A stretch of DNA of 64,000 nucleotides from contig NZ_CP038639.1 of NCBI RefSeq assembly GCF_004768545.1, positions 124,001 to 188,000 on the forward strand. Direction: 5' to 3'. The DNA is from Cupriavidus oxalaticus (GTDB lineage: Bacteria > Pseudomonadota > Gammaproteobacteria > Burkholderiales > Burkholderiaceae). The translations under genes and the position numbers were made by a program. Positions 52,405 through 61,857 of this stretch are shown here, piece by piece. Each line of letters opens with the position of its first letter. Position 1 is the stretch's first letter. Under the pieces are notes generated by a model. That model was not told where the DNA came from and made no database searches. It was given only the letters and a program-made list of their open reading frames with translations.

Positions 52405-53904
52405 ATGTCTGGACCCCGTATTACCGACCAACAGGTTCGCCTCTACATGTCTAAACGCAAAGAACACAGCCAGGAGATTGCCGCCGCCAAGGCCGGCATC
52501 AGCGTACGCAGCGCTCGGCGTATCGAATGTGATGCCCGTCTGCCGTCTCAGAAGCCGCGTCGCTACTGGCGATCACGGCCCGATCCGTTCACCGATGTCT
52601 GGGACACGGAAGTCGTTCCGATGCTCAAGAGCGAGCCACGTCTGCAGGCCATCACCATCCTACGCAAGCTCCAGGACGACCACCCCGGCCAATATCCCGA
52701 CAGCGTACGCCGCACGCTCGAGCGACGCATCAGCCAATGGCGGGCCGTGTCCGGCCCGGCCAAGGAGATATTCTTCCCGCAGGAGCATGCGCCGGGCATC
52801 CGGGCGCTGTCGGACTTCACCGATATGCGGGCGTTAGACGTCACCATCGCCGGCCTCCGGTTCGATCACCGCCTGTATCACTTTGTGTTCGCGTTCTCTC
52901 GATGGGAGTATGCGCAGGTGGTCGAAGGTGGAGAGAGCTTCGAGGCACTGTCCTCAGGCTTGCAGAACGCGCTCTGGCAGGCCGGCGGCTGCGCGCGCGA
53001 GCATCGCACCGACAGCCTGTCTGCGGCGTTCAAGAACCTGCGGGAGCGGGAGGACTTCACAACGCGTTACGAGGCGTTGCTGGAACACTATGGGATGAAT
53101 GGCACGCGTAACAACCGCGGCAAAGGCCACGAGAACGGCAGCGTAGAATCGTCCCACCGCTATCTGAAGGAGGCCGTTGACCAGGCGCTGATGTTGCGCG
53201 GTCACCGGGACTTCGAGGATCGAGCCGCCTATGAGGAATTCCTGCGCGACGTTGTAATGCGTCGCAACCGACGTAATGCTGCGGCGTTCCGCATCGAGCG
53301 CGAGCAGCTTATGGACTTGCCGCCTCGGCGCACAACCGACTTCGCCGAGGAGGAAGCGCGAGTTACCCGGTGCAGCACCTTTACCGTGCGCGGCATCCTC
53401 TACAGCGCGCCGTCGCGCCTGATTGGCCACCGTCTGAAGGTCCGTGTCTATGGCTATCGACTGGACTGCTATCTGTCTGGAGCGATGGTGTTCAGCACCC
53501 CTCGTGGTTCCCACGCCGCCAACAGTACCCGGCGGTCCATCGACTATCGGCACTTCATAGACGGCCTCAAGCGTAAGCCGCAGGCCTTCAAGGGACTAGC
53601 CTTCCGCAACGAACTGTTCCCGCGGGAGGCCTATCGGCGAACCTGGGAGCAGCTTGACGTCCGCGTGTCGCAACGCGATGCATGCAAGACGATGGTTGGC
53701 CTACTTGAGCTGGCTGCCATGGACGGCATCGAGGCTGTATTGGCCACGCGCCTGGAGGCGATGCTGTCCGACGGGGCGCTACCGAACCTGGAGGCACTGC
53801 GCGAGGAGTTTGCGCCGCGGCAAGCCGACTGCCCGGTCATTCATGTCCAGATGCCACCGGCCAGTTGTTATGACGCCCTGCTGGGCCAGGGGGCGGCAGC
53901 ATGA
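52405..53904 (+). CDS. istA: IS21 transposase IstA
   Basis: A 499-residue DDE transposase. The N-terminal HTH (SQEIAAAKAGISVRSARRIE) is followed by the integrase core: first Asp in the ALSDFTDMRALDVTIAG stretch, second in EHRTDSLSAAFKNLRERED, Glu in GKGHENGSVESSHRYLK. The C-terminal beta-barrel-like region (RGILYSAPSRLIGHRLKVRV) is complete. Intact; a second ATG at 52447 is an alternative start. Confidence 0.92.
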   Translation: MSGPRITDQQVRLYMSKRKEHSQEIAAAKAGISVRSARRIECDARLPSQKPRRYWRSRPDPFTDVWDTEVVPMLKSEPRLQAITILRKLQDDHPGQYPDSVRRTLERRISQWRAVSGPAKEIFFPQEHAPGIRALSDFTDMRALDVTIAGLRFDHRLYHFVFAFSRWEYAQVVEGGESFEALSSGLQNALWQAGGCAREHRTDSLSAAFKNLREREDFTTRYEALLEHYGMNGTRNNRGKGHENGSVESSHRYLKEAVDQALMLRGHRDFEDRAAYEEFLRDVVMRRNRRNAAAFRIEREQLMDLPPRRTTDFAEEEARVTRCSTFTVRGILYSAPSRLIGHRLKVRVYGYRLDCYLSGAMVFSTPRGSHAANSTRRSIDYRHFIDGLKRKPQAFKGLAFRNELFPREAYRRTWEQLDVRVSQRDACKTMVGLLELAAMDGIEAVLATRLEAMLSDGALPNLEALREEFAPRQADCPVIHVQMPPASCYDALLGQGAAA

Positions 53905-54728
53905 ACGCACCCATCCCCCACGACTCCGCGCGCCTGACCCTGATGCTCAACGAGCTGCGCCTGCCTACTATCGGCCGCCTGTGGCCAGAGTTTGCGCAGC
54001 GTGCCGACAAGGAAGGCTGGCAGGCCACCCGCCTGCTTGGTGCCTTGCTCGAGCATGAGTTAGCCGAACGAGCCAAGCGCCGCATCGAACGCCACCGCAC
54101 CGAGTCTCGCCTGGACCTGACGAAGACGCTGGCCACGTTCGACTTCAGCATGGTGCCGATGGTCTCCAAGGCTCACGTCATGGCGTTGGCTACCGGGGAT
54201 TCCTGGCTGGAGAAAGGCGCCAATGTTCTGATCTTCGGCCCGCCTGGCGGCGGCAAGAGCCACCTTGGTTCGGCCATCGGACACGCGCTGATCGACGCTG
54301 GCTACCGGGTGCTGCTTACGCGTACCAGCGAGCTCGTCCAGAAACTCCAGGCGGCAAGGCAAAGCCTGCAGTTGCCCGCCACGCTGGCCAAGCTCGACCG
54401 CTTCGACCTGATCATCCTTGACGATCTCTCGTACGCCCGTAAGGACCAGGCGGAAACGAGCGTGCTGTTCGAACTGATCGCAGAACGGTATGAGCGGCGC
54501 AGTCTGCTTATTACGGCCAATCAGCCGTTCTCTGGGTGGGACAACGTGTTCCCCGATCCGGGCATGACCATCGCCGCTATCGACCGGCTCGTCCACCATT
54601 CGACGATCTTCGAAATGAACGTCGAAAGCTACCGCCGGCGCACCGCCAGCGACAACCAGTCCAGCCGACGACGATCATCCAGCGACAACGACAATCACAA
54701 CGATATCGGAGCGACAACCATGAGCTAA
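53901..54728 (+). CDS. istB: IS21 helper ATPase IstB
   Basis: A 275-residue DnaA/DnaC-like AAA+ protein: Walker A FGPPGGGKSHLGSAIGHALI, Walker B DLIILDDLSY, and arginine-finger region ERRSLLITANQPFSGWDNVF. It starts at ATGA overlapping the istA stop. The C-terminal tail is Ser/Asn rich. Together with IstA it would form an active cointegrase. Confidence 0.92.
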   Translation: MNAPIPHDSARLTLMLNELRLPTIGRLWPEFAQRADKEGWQATRLLGALLEHELAERAKRRIERHRTESRLDLTKTLATFDFSMVPMVSKAHVMALATGDSWLEKGANVLIFGPPGGGKSHLGSAIGHALIDAGYRVLLTRTSELVQKLQAARQSLQLPATLAKLDRFDLIILDDLSYARKDQAETSVLFELIAERYERRSLLITANQPFSGWDNVFPDPGMTIAAIDRLVHHSTIFEMNVESYRRRTASDNQSSRRRSSSDNDNHNDIGATTMS

Positions 54729-54987
54729 GACCTACCGACAATCATCCCGGCTAACCGGCCAAGATGGTTGTCGCTGGACCGGCCGTCCTGCTTGACGCTG
54801 TCTACTCTGCCTTGCAGTTGCGAGAAGGTACGTCCACGGGCACTCGCCACTATCGTTCCGCCGCACGCCAGCTGCTGAGCTTCTCTGTACGTGCACGCCG
54901 CCTTCCCGTGGCCCCACCGACGCATCAGCAACGACGTGCTCAGCGGAAGCGGGGCCAGCTCAAAACGCATCGTGACGGCGGCCTCGA

Positions 54988-56430
54988 TCACTCCGTCAAG
55001 TGCACTACAGCCTGTCTACGACCGCTACGGTTCATCGCATCAAGCCCAAGAGTCGATCTCGAGCGTGCATAAAGGAAATACACTGCAATGCCAATCGACA
55101 TCCATACACCAAATGCCACCCAAGTCACCCAATGAAGATACGACATCAGAGTCAGACACATCAGAATCGCGAGGATAGGTACAGCCGGCACGCCTGGGCA
55201 ACGGAAAGACCGCTTCAGGTCTGGGCGCTTTCTACGCAACACCATAACTGCGGTAGCCACTAGACAAAAGGCTGCCAGAGTCCCGATATTGACAAGCTCA
55301 GCAAGGACGCGAAGTGGCATGAAAGCAGCCACCCCACCAAAAATAATCCCAACAATCCAGGTGGTAATAAAAGGTGTCCCGTGCTTCGGATGAACATTCG
55401 AAAGAAATTTCGGCAATAGACCGTCACGAGACATTGCAAACGTGATGCGAGTTTGGCCATATGTCATTACCAACAATACGGTCGTCATACCGAGTATCGC
55501 ACCCAAATCGACAAATCCCGCAACCCAGGTCTCACCAGCCGACTGCAGTGCAAGAGAAATTGGGTGGTCAACACCAAGAAATTTCTGATACGGAACGATC
55601 CCAGTCATTATCGCTGCCACTGCGACATAAAAAACTGTGCAAATTGCCAATGACCCGATGATTCCTACAGGAAGGTCTCTTTCTGGCTTTCTTACTTCCT
55701 CAGCAGCCGACGTTACCGCATCGAAACCGATGAAGGCAAAAAAAACTAAGGCTGCCGCACTCAGCACACCCGTGCTCCCAAACGGGGCAAATGGTTGCCA
55801 ATTTTGAGGCTGGACATGCTTCGTCCCTACAAAAATAAACAGAAGCACGACGGCAACCTTAATTGCCACCATAATATTGTTTATTTTCGATGATTTTCTA
55901 ACCCCCATTGAAACCACGGAAGTTATTAACAAAACAACACAAAGTGCCGGGAAATTCATTATGGTATCCACGCCCTGGACTGACCCTGGTGCAGCACTCA
56001 GCGCCGCCGGAATTGCGATTCCGAATCCGGAGAGTAGCGACTGAAAGTACCCGGACCAACCAACCGCCACCGTGGATACGTTGAGCCCGTACTCGAGAAT
56101 CAGATCCCAGCCAATGACCCACGCCACGATCTCGCCTAGAGTTGCGTAGCTATATGTATAAATGGATCCTGATACTGGAACGGTCGACGCCAGCTCCGCG
56201 TAGCAAAGCGCAGCGAATCCACAAGCACATGCGGCAATAATGAACGAAAAAACCAATGCAGGCCCTGCAGTGGTGGCGCCTGTGCCAGTTAGAACAAAGA
56301 TCCCCGTCCCGACAATGGCTCCCACACCCATCAAGATCAGATCGACAGGGCCCAACACCTTCTTCAGTCCATGTGGACGACGCCCCGCCTCTATCAATTG
56401 CTCAAGACTTTTTGTACGAAATAAACTCAT
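54988..56430 (-). CDS. APC superfamily amino acid permease (CAT family)
   Basis: A 480-residue, 12-14 helix permease starting at 56430 (GAGGAGA ribosome-binding site). The motifs VGAIVGTGIFVLTGTGATTAG, FAALCYAELASTVPVSGSIY and FFAFIGFDAVTSAAEEVRKP identify the cationic amino acid transporter-like (YhdG) branch. The last residues beyond RSRSTLG are atypical and may reflect fusion to sequence at the IS21 side. Substrate probably an amino acid; the amino-acid operons in the window are possible users. Confidence 0.9.
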   Translation of the reverse strand: MSLFRTKSLEQLIEAGRRPHGLKKVLGPVDLILMGVGAIVGTGIFVLTGTGATTAGPALVFSFIIAACACGFAALCYAELASTVPVSGSIYTYSYATLGEIVAWVIGWDLILEYGLNVSTVAVGWSGYFQSLLSGFGIAIPAALSAAPGSVQGVDTIMNFPALCVVLLITSVVSMGVRKSSKINNIMVAIKVAVVLLFIFVGTKHVQPQNWQPFAPFGSTGVLSAAALVFFAFIGFDAVTSAAEEVRKPERDLPVGIIGSLAICTVFYVAVAAIMTGIVPYQKFLGVDHPISLALQSAGETWVAGFVDLGAILGMTTVLLVMTYGQTRITFAMSRDGLLPKFLSNVHPKHGTPFITTWIVGIIFGGVAAFMPLRVLAELVNIGTLAAFCLVATAVMVLRRKRPDLKRSFRCPGVPAVPILAILMCLTLMSYLHWVTWVAFGVWMSIGIAVYFLYARSRSTLGLDAMNRSGRRQAVVHLTE

Positions 56431-57189
56431 TAATGTCTCCTCAAACACACCAAAATCTTACTTACGCATCTCTATAGCAGATTTTCACAATGCCATTGCT
56501 TTTTCTCTTTAACATTGACCTTTCTATATCACTTCCCCAATATAAATCGATATGTATAGAACATTTTCACCTCGCATCAATAAGCTTGCGTTTTGGCAAT
56601 AATACCGATTAAAGCCCTTATCACACACGAGTAAAATCTATCTCACATTTAAATCGACGTTGCTTGATATCGCCTTTTATTCATTCGACATCGCAACTGT
56701 CGAGCTGGGCGTTGTGGCGGTGACGTTCGACTCAAAGGCTGCCCCTCCTCCGCCGATCAATACGGTGGCGCGAGAAACTAGAGTCGGTGTCACGGCTTCC
56801 TCTCTTATGTCCTCGACACATGCTTCTGCCAACTCCTGCTTCATCGCAAGTTCCGTGACTTCTCGTAGCACAGCGAATCGCTCAGGGATCGGATGGCAAC
56901 CAGAAGGCCGTTATGCAGACAATGGGTCCAGCTCGACTTCATGCTGCTGCGGGCCCACGCTGGGCATCAACGCGGGCGTCAAGGCGAAGGCGGCTAACGG
57001 GACTGCCGGCCTCGGGAATTTTCTCGGTACAGTGCCCTATCACCGGCACGCCGACGCGACTTGGCAGCGCGCCGAAGTTAAGCGGACCGAAGCTCAGCAA
57101 AGGGCCGACTCTGGCCTAGTGAGGGGTAGATAGCAGTCTGCGACTTTCGGAAGATGACGCCACGATCAAGGCCGCTTCGAAGGTATTCG
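56431..57189. other. AT-rich upstream of the permease and a protein-like minus-strand fragment
   Basis: The first 230 bp are notably AT-rich, as expected for a promoter or acquired DNA. On the minus strand 56677-56910 the frame LREVTELAMKQELAEACVED then ATVLIGGGGAAFESNVTATT looks like the C-terminus of a real gene, preceded by a stop; I cannot name the family. The rest is unassigned. Confidence 0.4.
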
Positions 57190-57405
57190 GGGGAAGTGAA
57201 GGAGATCGTCACTGTCCTGGACTATTCGCTCGAACTTCAATCCGGCAATGGCGCCTTGATCCGACAGTTGCCCTGCTCCCTGTGGATGGAGAAAAGTCGC
57301 GGTAAACACCACGCGGAACTTGCTGTCGCCGTCTGCGGGGGAGCAGCGCAGCGGCTGTGTGTGCATAGTCAGTTTGTCTCTCTTGTAGTACGCGCGTAGC
57401 GCCAT
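57190..57405 (-). pseudogene. AlaX-like alanyl-tRNA editing protein, N-terminal remnant
   Basis: From 57405 the frame YYKRDKLTMHTQPLRCSPAD then TFLHPQGAGQLSDQGAIAGL parallels the first 65 residues of the AlaX protein at 15956 (YFNSDELTMRTQVIDCSPDD, LFHPHGGGQLSDKGSIAGV). The HxxxH and CxxxH zinc motifs are absent because the gene is cut at about 57190. It is a decayed paralogue. Confidence 0.8.
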
Positions 57406-58280
57406 TCGATACTCCTGCTGTCCCTTCTCTCACCGCGCCCGGGCGGTAACCCCACCACACCACCCCCACGAATGCCTGGTCCCAGCTCAAATGAATAGCC
57501 AACGGAACCTGGAGGCAGCTGGATCTGATCCCCGCCAAGGTCCAAGGGGCACAGTCACTGTCTGCAGTGAGTCGAAGTTAATAGAGAAGCGCCCATCCGG
57601 CTTGTAGAAAATTGCGCGACTTGCTGTGACAGGACTCACTCGTCAAATGCCATCGGAAGGCAGACAGGTGACGGCGCACAGAAAGCGCCCCACGAAGCAC
57701 TTTTTAATATCTGATGCCATGCGAGCCGACAGTTCCCTAACAGAACTGCCACTGGTCCTTGGCAAAGAGTTACTAGCGCGCAGCTCCGGACTCGCGATCC
57801 CGATGGTCCTTCGCGATAAGCCGTCCTGGCGCGTGCTGAAGGCGCTACCAGCCATCACGCTGGGCGCGATTGATCGACAATCGCCACTGGCAGCCGCTCC
57901 GTGCATCCGACAGTTTCGGTCGCGTCTGGGCCAAACAAAGAAAGCCCCCGGTGGCTTACAGCCGATGCAATGTGCATGGGCTGAGAATGTCTGCAACCAG
58001 GCAGACGAGGAAGCGCCATAGGGTGTGGCCCCTTGCCGTCGCCGCCATGCTCGCTTGGCGCCGCACAGTATCGTCGTGCCTCTCTGGGGTTCGCAACGGT
58101 TAAGCCACCGAAGTGAACCTCAACAATTGGCGCAGCCATGTGGCGTGCGTAGACGGCTTCTACTTACGCCACCTTAGGAGGTGTGGGTGTGAATCATTCT
58201 GAGAACGCGCTACGAAGAAACTCAATAAGTAAGCGGATCGCCAGCACCGTGGTTGACGACGAGACAGAAATGGTGCTGCT
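57406..58280. other. Long region without a supported gene; carries the third motif copy
   Basis: Several overlapping frames of 80-130 codons occur on both strands without family features. The motif CTTGTAGAAAATTG at 57601-57614 lies here, in the position of an AlaX promoter. Confidence 0.4.
57601..57614. promoter_or_regulatory. Third copy of the AlaX upstream motif
   Basis: CTTGTAGAAAATTG differs by one base from CTTGTAAAAAATTG at 16750 and 18289. The preceding GCGCCCATCCGG resembles GCGCCCGTTCAG at the intact AlaX locus, so promoter and gene were duplicated together. Confidence 0.5.
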
Positions 58281-58475
58281 TTAGGCTTGCAACGCCAGTT
58301 GAGCGGCGACGTTCCACGGCAGAAGTTCGTCGATCCGATTGACGGGATGATCGGCGATGCGGGCCAAGACGTGACGCAGATAGGCCTCAGGATCGATGCC
58401 GTTGAGTTTGCAGGACCCGATGAGCGAGTACATGGCGGCCGCACGCTCGCCGCCACTGTCGGCGCCGGCGAATAA
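58281..58475 (-). pseudogene. IS66 transposase TnpC, C-terminal fragment
   Basis: Minus-strand residues [40 protein letters not shown] and [11 protein letters not shown] ending at 58281 match the TnpC end of the intact IS66 (32650). Nothing of the rest is present. It is a third, unrelated IS66 trace. Confidence 0.85.
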
Positions 58476-58849
58476 AAAATTCTTTCGACAAGGCAGAGGA
58501 TTTTTTGGTTAGCGATCGCGGCCGCAGAGGCATAACGGAGCCGATCAGGATCCGCCCGCGAGCGGTAACTAAAAAGCCATTTGTGCTAAGCCGCTCCGCA
58601 GGCGGTGGCCGCTATGGGCGTTGAATGACCGCCGAGGTAATTTCTGATGTCCAAAGCGGGCGACCGCAACCGGATTTCCAGCGTTCGGGGGAAGCTTCGC
58701 TGGCGAGAGATGCAGAAATGGGCGTGTCAACGGGCTCGTAACCCGCTGTTTTGAGATATTCTGGCGCGCTCGCGTATCGCAGAGACGAGTCCGGCCGCGT
58801 TTGCCTCGTCGGGAAAGGCGAACGAATCCGCAAACGGGTGCAGTCGCAA
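58476..58849. other. Spacer before the IS91 gene
   Basis: No gene recognised. It should contain one terminus (oriIS or terIS side) of the IS91 element, but I could not fix its end. Confidence 0.35.
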
Positions 58850-60049
58850 CTAAGGCGCATTGTCAGGACCTGGTGGGGCTCGTGGAAGGCTGCCGGGTAT
58901 GTCTTCGATGCGGAGCATATGTCCCTTGCCACATACGGGGCAGTCGCGCAGTGACCTGCCGGTGAGTCGCTGGTAGCGGTCACGGTAGTCTTCCCCGGGC
59001 TCGGCTTTGGCTGCGGGAGCCTCGACACCGAGCAGTTGCCTGCAGGTGGCGAGCTTGTCGGCACGGTGGCAGTTGGCGAGCCACCCGTAGCTGCGAATGC
59101 GCTTGAAGCCGTCGGGCAGCACATGCAGCAGGAAGCGACTGATGAACTCGTCGGCCGTGAGCGTCATAGTCCTTTGTCTGGGCTCGTGCCGGTAGTCCTT
59201 CCAGCGGAACTGCACGGTGTGCCCGTCGAAGGCGAGCAGCCGGTTGTTGGAGATGGCGACTCGGTGGGTATAGTGGCCCAGGTAGTCGAGCACGTGTTCG
59301 GCACCGCCAAAGGGTGGCTTGGCATAGACGACCCACTCGGACCTGGCAGTGGGGGCAAGCCAGGCAGCGAACGCGCGGGCATCATGCAGCGGCTCGAGCT
59401 GGCCGTGGAAACGCAGCACGCGGGCGTCGAATGCGCGGCGCAACTGTTCGAGGAACAGTCGGCGAAAGAGCCGTGAGAGCACCCGCACGGGCAGGAAGAA
59501 CCCGGGTCGGCAGGCGACCCAGCGCTTACCGTCCAGCGAGAGACCCCCGCCGGGGACGACGCAGTGTAGGTGTGGATGATGTACCAGCGTCTGTCCCCAG
59601 GTGTGCAGGATCGCGATGAAGCCGAGCGTGGCACCCAGGTGGCGGGAATCCGCGGCGACGGTCCGCAGGGTGTCGGCGGTGGCCTGAAACAGGATGTCAT
59701 AGACCACGCGCTTGTTCTGGAAGGCGATTGCCGCGATTGGCTCGGGCACGGTAAAGACGACATGGAAGTACGGCACAGGCAGGAGGTCCGCCTGGCGGTC
59801 GTCAAGCCACTGCGCGCGGGCGAGCGACTGGCACTTCGGACAGTGCCGATTACGACATGAGTTATAGGCAATACGCTGATGGCCGCAGCTATCACACTGC
59901 TCGACATGACCGCCCAAGGCCGCGGTACGGCATTGCTCGATGGCGCGCATGACACGCTGCGGCTCGCGACCAAGCGAGTCGGCGTGCAGTTGACGATACG
60001 ACGGACCGTGGCGGCGCAGGATGTCCGCCAGCTCCAGCGGGGCCGGCAT
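58850..60049 (-). CDS. IS91 family transposase
   Basis: A 399-residue protein from the ATG at 60049 (MPAPLELADILRRHGPSYRQ), which matches usual family length; the open frame upstream runs into other DNA. The zinc region CDSCGHQRIAYNSCRNRHCP, the HUH-type motif HHPHLHCVVPGGG and the Y2-type region YLGHYTHRVAISNNRLL, RWKDYRH are present. IS91 transposes by rolling circle and can carry adjacent DNA. Confidence 0.9.
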   Translation of the reverse strand: MPAPLELADILRRHGPSYRQLHADSLGREPQRVMRAIEQCRTAALGGHVEQCDSCGHQRIAYNSCRNRHCPKCQSLARAQWLDDRQADLLPVPYFHVVFTVPEPIAAIAFQNKRVVYDILFQATADTLRTVAADSRHLGATLGFIAILHTWGQTLVHHPHLHCVVPGGGLSLDGKRWVACRPGFFLPVRVLSRLFRRLFLEQLRRAFDARVLRFHGQLEPLHDARAFAAWLAPTARSEWVVYAKPPFGGAEHVLDYLGHYTHRVAISNNRLLAFDGHTVQFRWKDYRHEPRQRTMTLTADEFISRFLLHVLPDGFKRIRSYGWLANCHRADKLATCRQLLGVEAPAAKAEPGEDYRDRYQRLTGRSLRDCPVCGKGHMLRIEDIPGSLPRAPPGPDNAP

Positions 60050-60165
60050 GAGCGCGGTCAGTCGCGTGCGGGCGGTGGCTCGGGCGAAATGGGCGAGGCC
60101 GGTGGTTGAGGGAGGCGGTCGAAGGGGCTGGTGGTCGCGCACACGGTGCTGGTCGCGATGCGCAA

Positions 60166-60199
60166 GTAGCGCAAATGTGCTGCAGCACATTTGCGCTAC
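60166..60199. repeat. 34-bp perfect palindrome at the IS91/ISKra4 junction
   Basis: GTAGCGCAAATGTGCTG followed by its exact complement (60166-60199). The right half is also the beginning of the ISKra4 transposase remnant (HLRYLQAKW). It may be a hairpin of the IS91 end or an inverted-duplication scar. Confidence 0.8.
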
Positions 60200-61264
60200 C
60201 TGCAGGCCAAATGGGCTGCCCATCTACCCTACCGTCAGGCCACTGAGCTGCTTCGAGAGGTCCCTCCGCTGGACAAAGGGATTTCCTTCGGTAGTACTCG
60301 CCGTCGGATCCTCGCCATCGGGAGGGCGCTGGACGCGCAGATCGAGCGCGATATCGTGTCTGGACCCAAAGCGGTCAGCGGAGAGCAGATTCGCGAATCG
60401 ACCACCGTCGGCTGCGTGAGCGTCGACTCGGCTTGGCTGAGCTTCAGCAGCAGCCCCAAGAGCCGCAAAGCGGCGCGCGACCTTGCCGAGCTAAAATCGC
60501 CTTGGGCGCAGAAGTTGACTCGGGATCGATATGTCAACATCGTTGCGGGCCGCGCAACTCTTGCTGATCGCACCCCGCGTCTCTACGCGTACGTGCATAA
60601 GCTGGTGCCATCGGCGCCCGCGCGGCTGGACCAATTTCTCTTTGCAAGCGGCGTGGCTCGAGACGAGCGAGTCACCGTGATCAGCGATGACGCTGGCGAA
60701 TTTGGCAAGGCGGTAGATGGCAGCCAGCTTGCCAGGGGACGGATTCTGGACTGGTTTCACATCGCGATGAAGTTCAAGGCTGCCAGGAACTCGGTGTTAG
60801 GAAGCCAGACGATGGAGCCCGACGAGCGAATCGCCGTAGAGACAGAGATCGACCACGCCAAGTGGCTGGTTTGGCATGGAAAGGGCCGACAATCGGTGTT
60901 CCGCATCAAGGCATTGGATGCCACGCTGTTGGCGGACAAAGGCTATGAGAACTCGACGTTGTACTGGAACTTGCGCCGCCTGTACTTCTATATCGAGAAC
61001 AACGCCGGTACGCTCGTGAACTATGGCATGCGCTATCACAAGGGACTACCAATCAGCAGCAGCATTGCCGAGTCCGCGGTGAACCTGGTGGTCAGCCATC
61101 GCATGGCGAAGAAGCAACAAATGCGATGGACGGACGAGGGAGCGCACTGTCTGGCGCAGGTCAGAGTTGCTGTTCTCAACAAAGAATTCTCGGTTAAGAA
61201 ACTTGCCGGGTTGACCAAAACTTCTATAGCTGTGAACTCGCCGAATGCGCACCGAGCGGCATGA
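60191..61264 (+). pseudogene. ISKra4 family transposase, N-terminally truncated
   Basis: The frame starts in family sequence at RYLQAKWAAHLPYRQATELL, then GISFGSTRRRILAIGRALDA, DDAGEFGKAVDGSQLARGRI (Asp), DWFHIAMKFKAARNSVLG and SSIAESAVNLVVSHRMAKKQ with the catalytic Glu. The first third of the normal protein is missing, cut at the palindrome beside IS91. The catalytic core is intact but no start is evident (TTG only). Confidence 0.82.
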
Positions 61265-61317
61265 ATTGACCTCCCACAGTTTGATTCACTCTCGTTCACG
61301 TGTACCGTCTCTGGTAA

Positions 61318-61710
61318 CTATGCCTTGGGCGCGTACTGCATTTCGCCGTTACCGAATGACCAGTCTTCGCGGTTGACGTCCACGAGGCTGATCCACACGT
61401 CCTGAATCCGGATGCCGGTCTCGCGCGAAATCCCCTCGGCTACAGCCTTATAGAACGCCTTCTTAACTTCCGTAGATCGCCCGGCGTTCCACGTGACCTG
61501 AATGAAAACGATACTGGGTGTGTAGTCGATCCCCAAATACCCCTCAGCTGGATAAATCAGCTCGTCGTCGGCGTGGCGGGTGATGATCTGAAATTTGTCG
61601 TGCTGCGGAACATTCGCGACGTCGATCATGGACGCGTAGACGACGTCACTCACGGCGCGAACAGTCTCAGCGGATGCAGTCTGGGAAATGTTGATTCTGA
61701 CGAGTGGCAT
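61318..61710 (-). CDS. Tautomerase superfamily protein, MSAD-like (Tautomerase_2)
   Basis: The 130-residue product starts at 61710 (MPLVRINISQTASAETVRAV), so Pro-1 is present after Met removal. Asp-37 of malonate-semialdehyde decarboxylase is conserved (VPQHDKFQIITRH), as is DWSFGNGEMQYA. The Arg-73/Arg-75 pair of MSAD is replaced by VTWNAGRST, leaving a single Arg. It therefore belongs to the MSAD-like group but its decarboxylase activity is doubtful. It is divergent from a LysR gene. Confidence 0.82.
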   Translation of the reverse strand: MPLVRINISQTASAETVRAVSDVVYASMIDVANVPQHDKFQIITRHADDELIYPAEGYLGIDYTPSIVFIQVTWNAGRSTEVKKAFYKAVAEGISRETGIRIQDVWISLVDVNREDWSFGNGEMQYAPKA

Positions 61711-61818
61711 AACTGACCTTTCAACGTTAGTGGGTTGCTCTGAACCGCCTCCCGAGCGGGCAACTGCAAAGGTAGTTGCTGCGGGATGTTGCTGCAAGCG
61801 TATAATAATCATCAACGT

Positions 61819-61835
61819 CATGCGTGATACGCATG
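61819..61835. promoter_or_regulatory. LysR-type operator CATGCGTGATACGCATG
   Basis: A perfect 17-bp dyad containing the T-N11-A box (TGCGTGATACGCA) in the spacer between the tautomerase and the LysR gene, 23 bp before the LysR start. Likely bound by that regulator to control both genes. Confidence 0.7.
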
Positions 61836-61857
61836 TTTTGCTTCGAGAGGTCCTCCA

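Larger units (their letters stand above)
52250..54775 (+). mobile_element. IS21 family element
   Basis: IstA and IstB genes with a 4-bp overlap are flanked by inverted 22-bp repeats AGCGACAA-CATCTTGGCCGGT (52278-52299 and complement at 54754-54775, one mismatch), and extra copies of CGACAATCAT near both ends, as IS21 elements carry several transposase sites per end. Exact outer ends were not determined. Confidence 0.8.

Noticed and set aside
57643-57996. 117-codon minus-strand frame with possible gene content
   Set aside because: No family feature, competing frames of similar length on the other strand, no ribosome-binding site.
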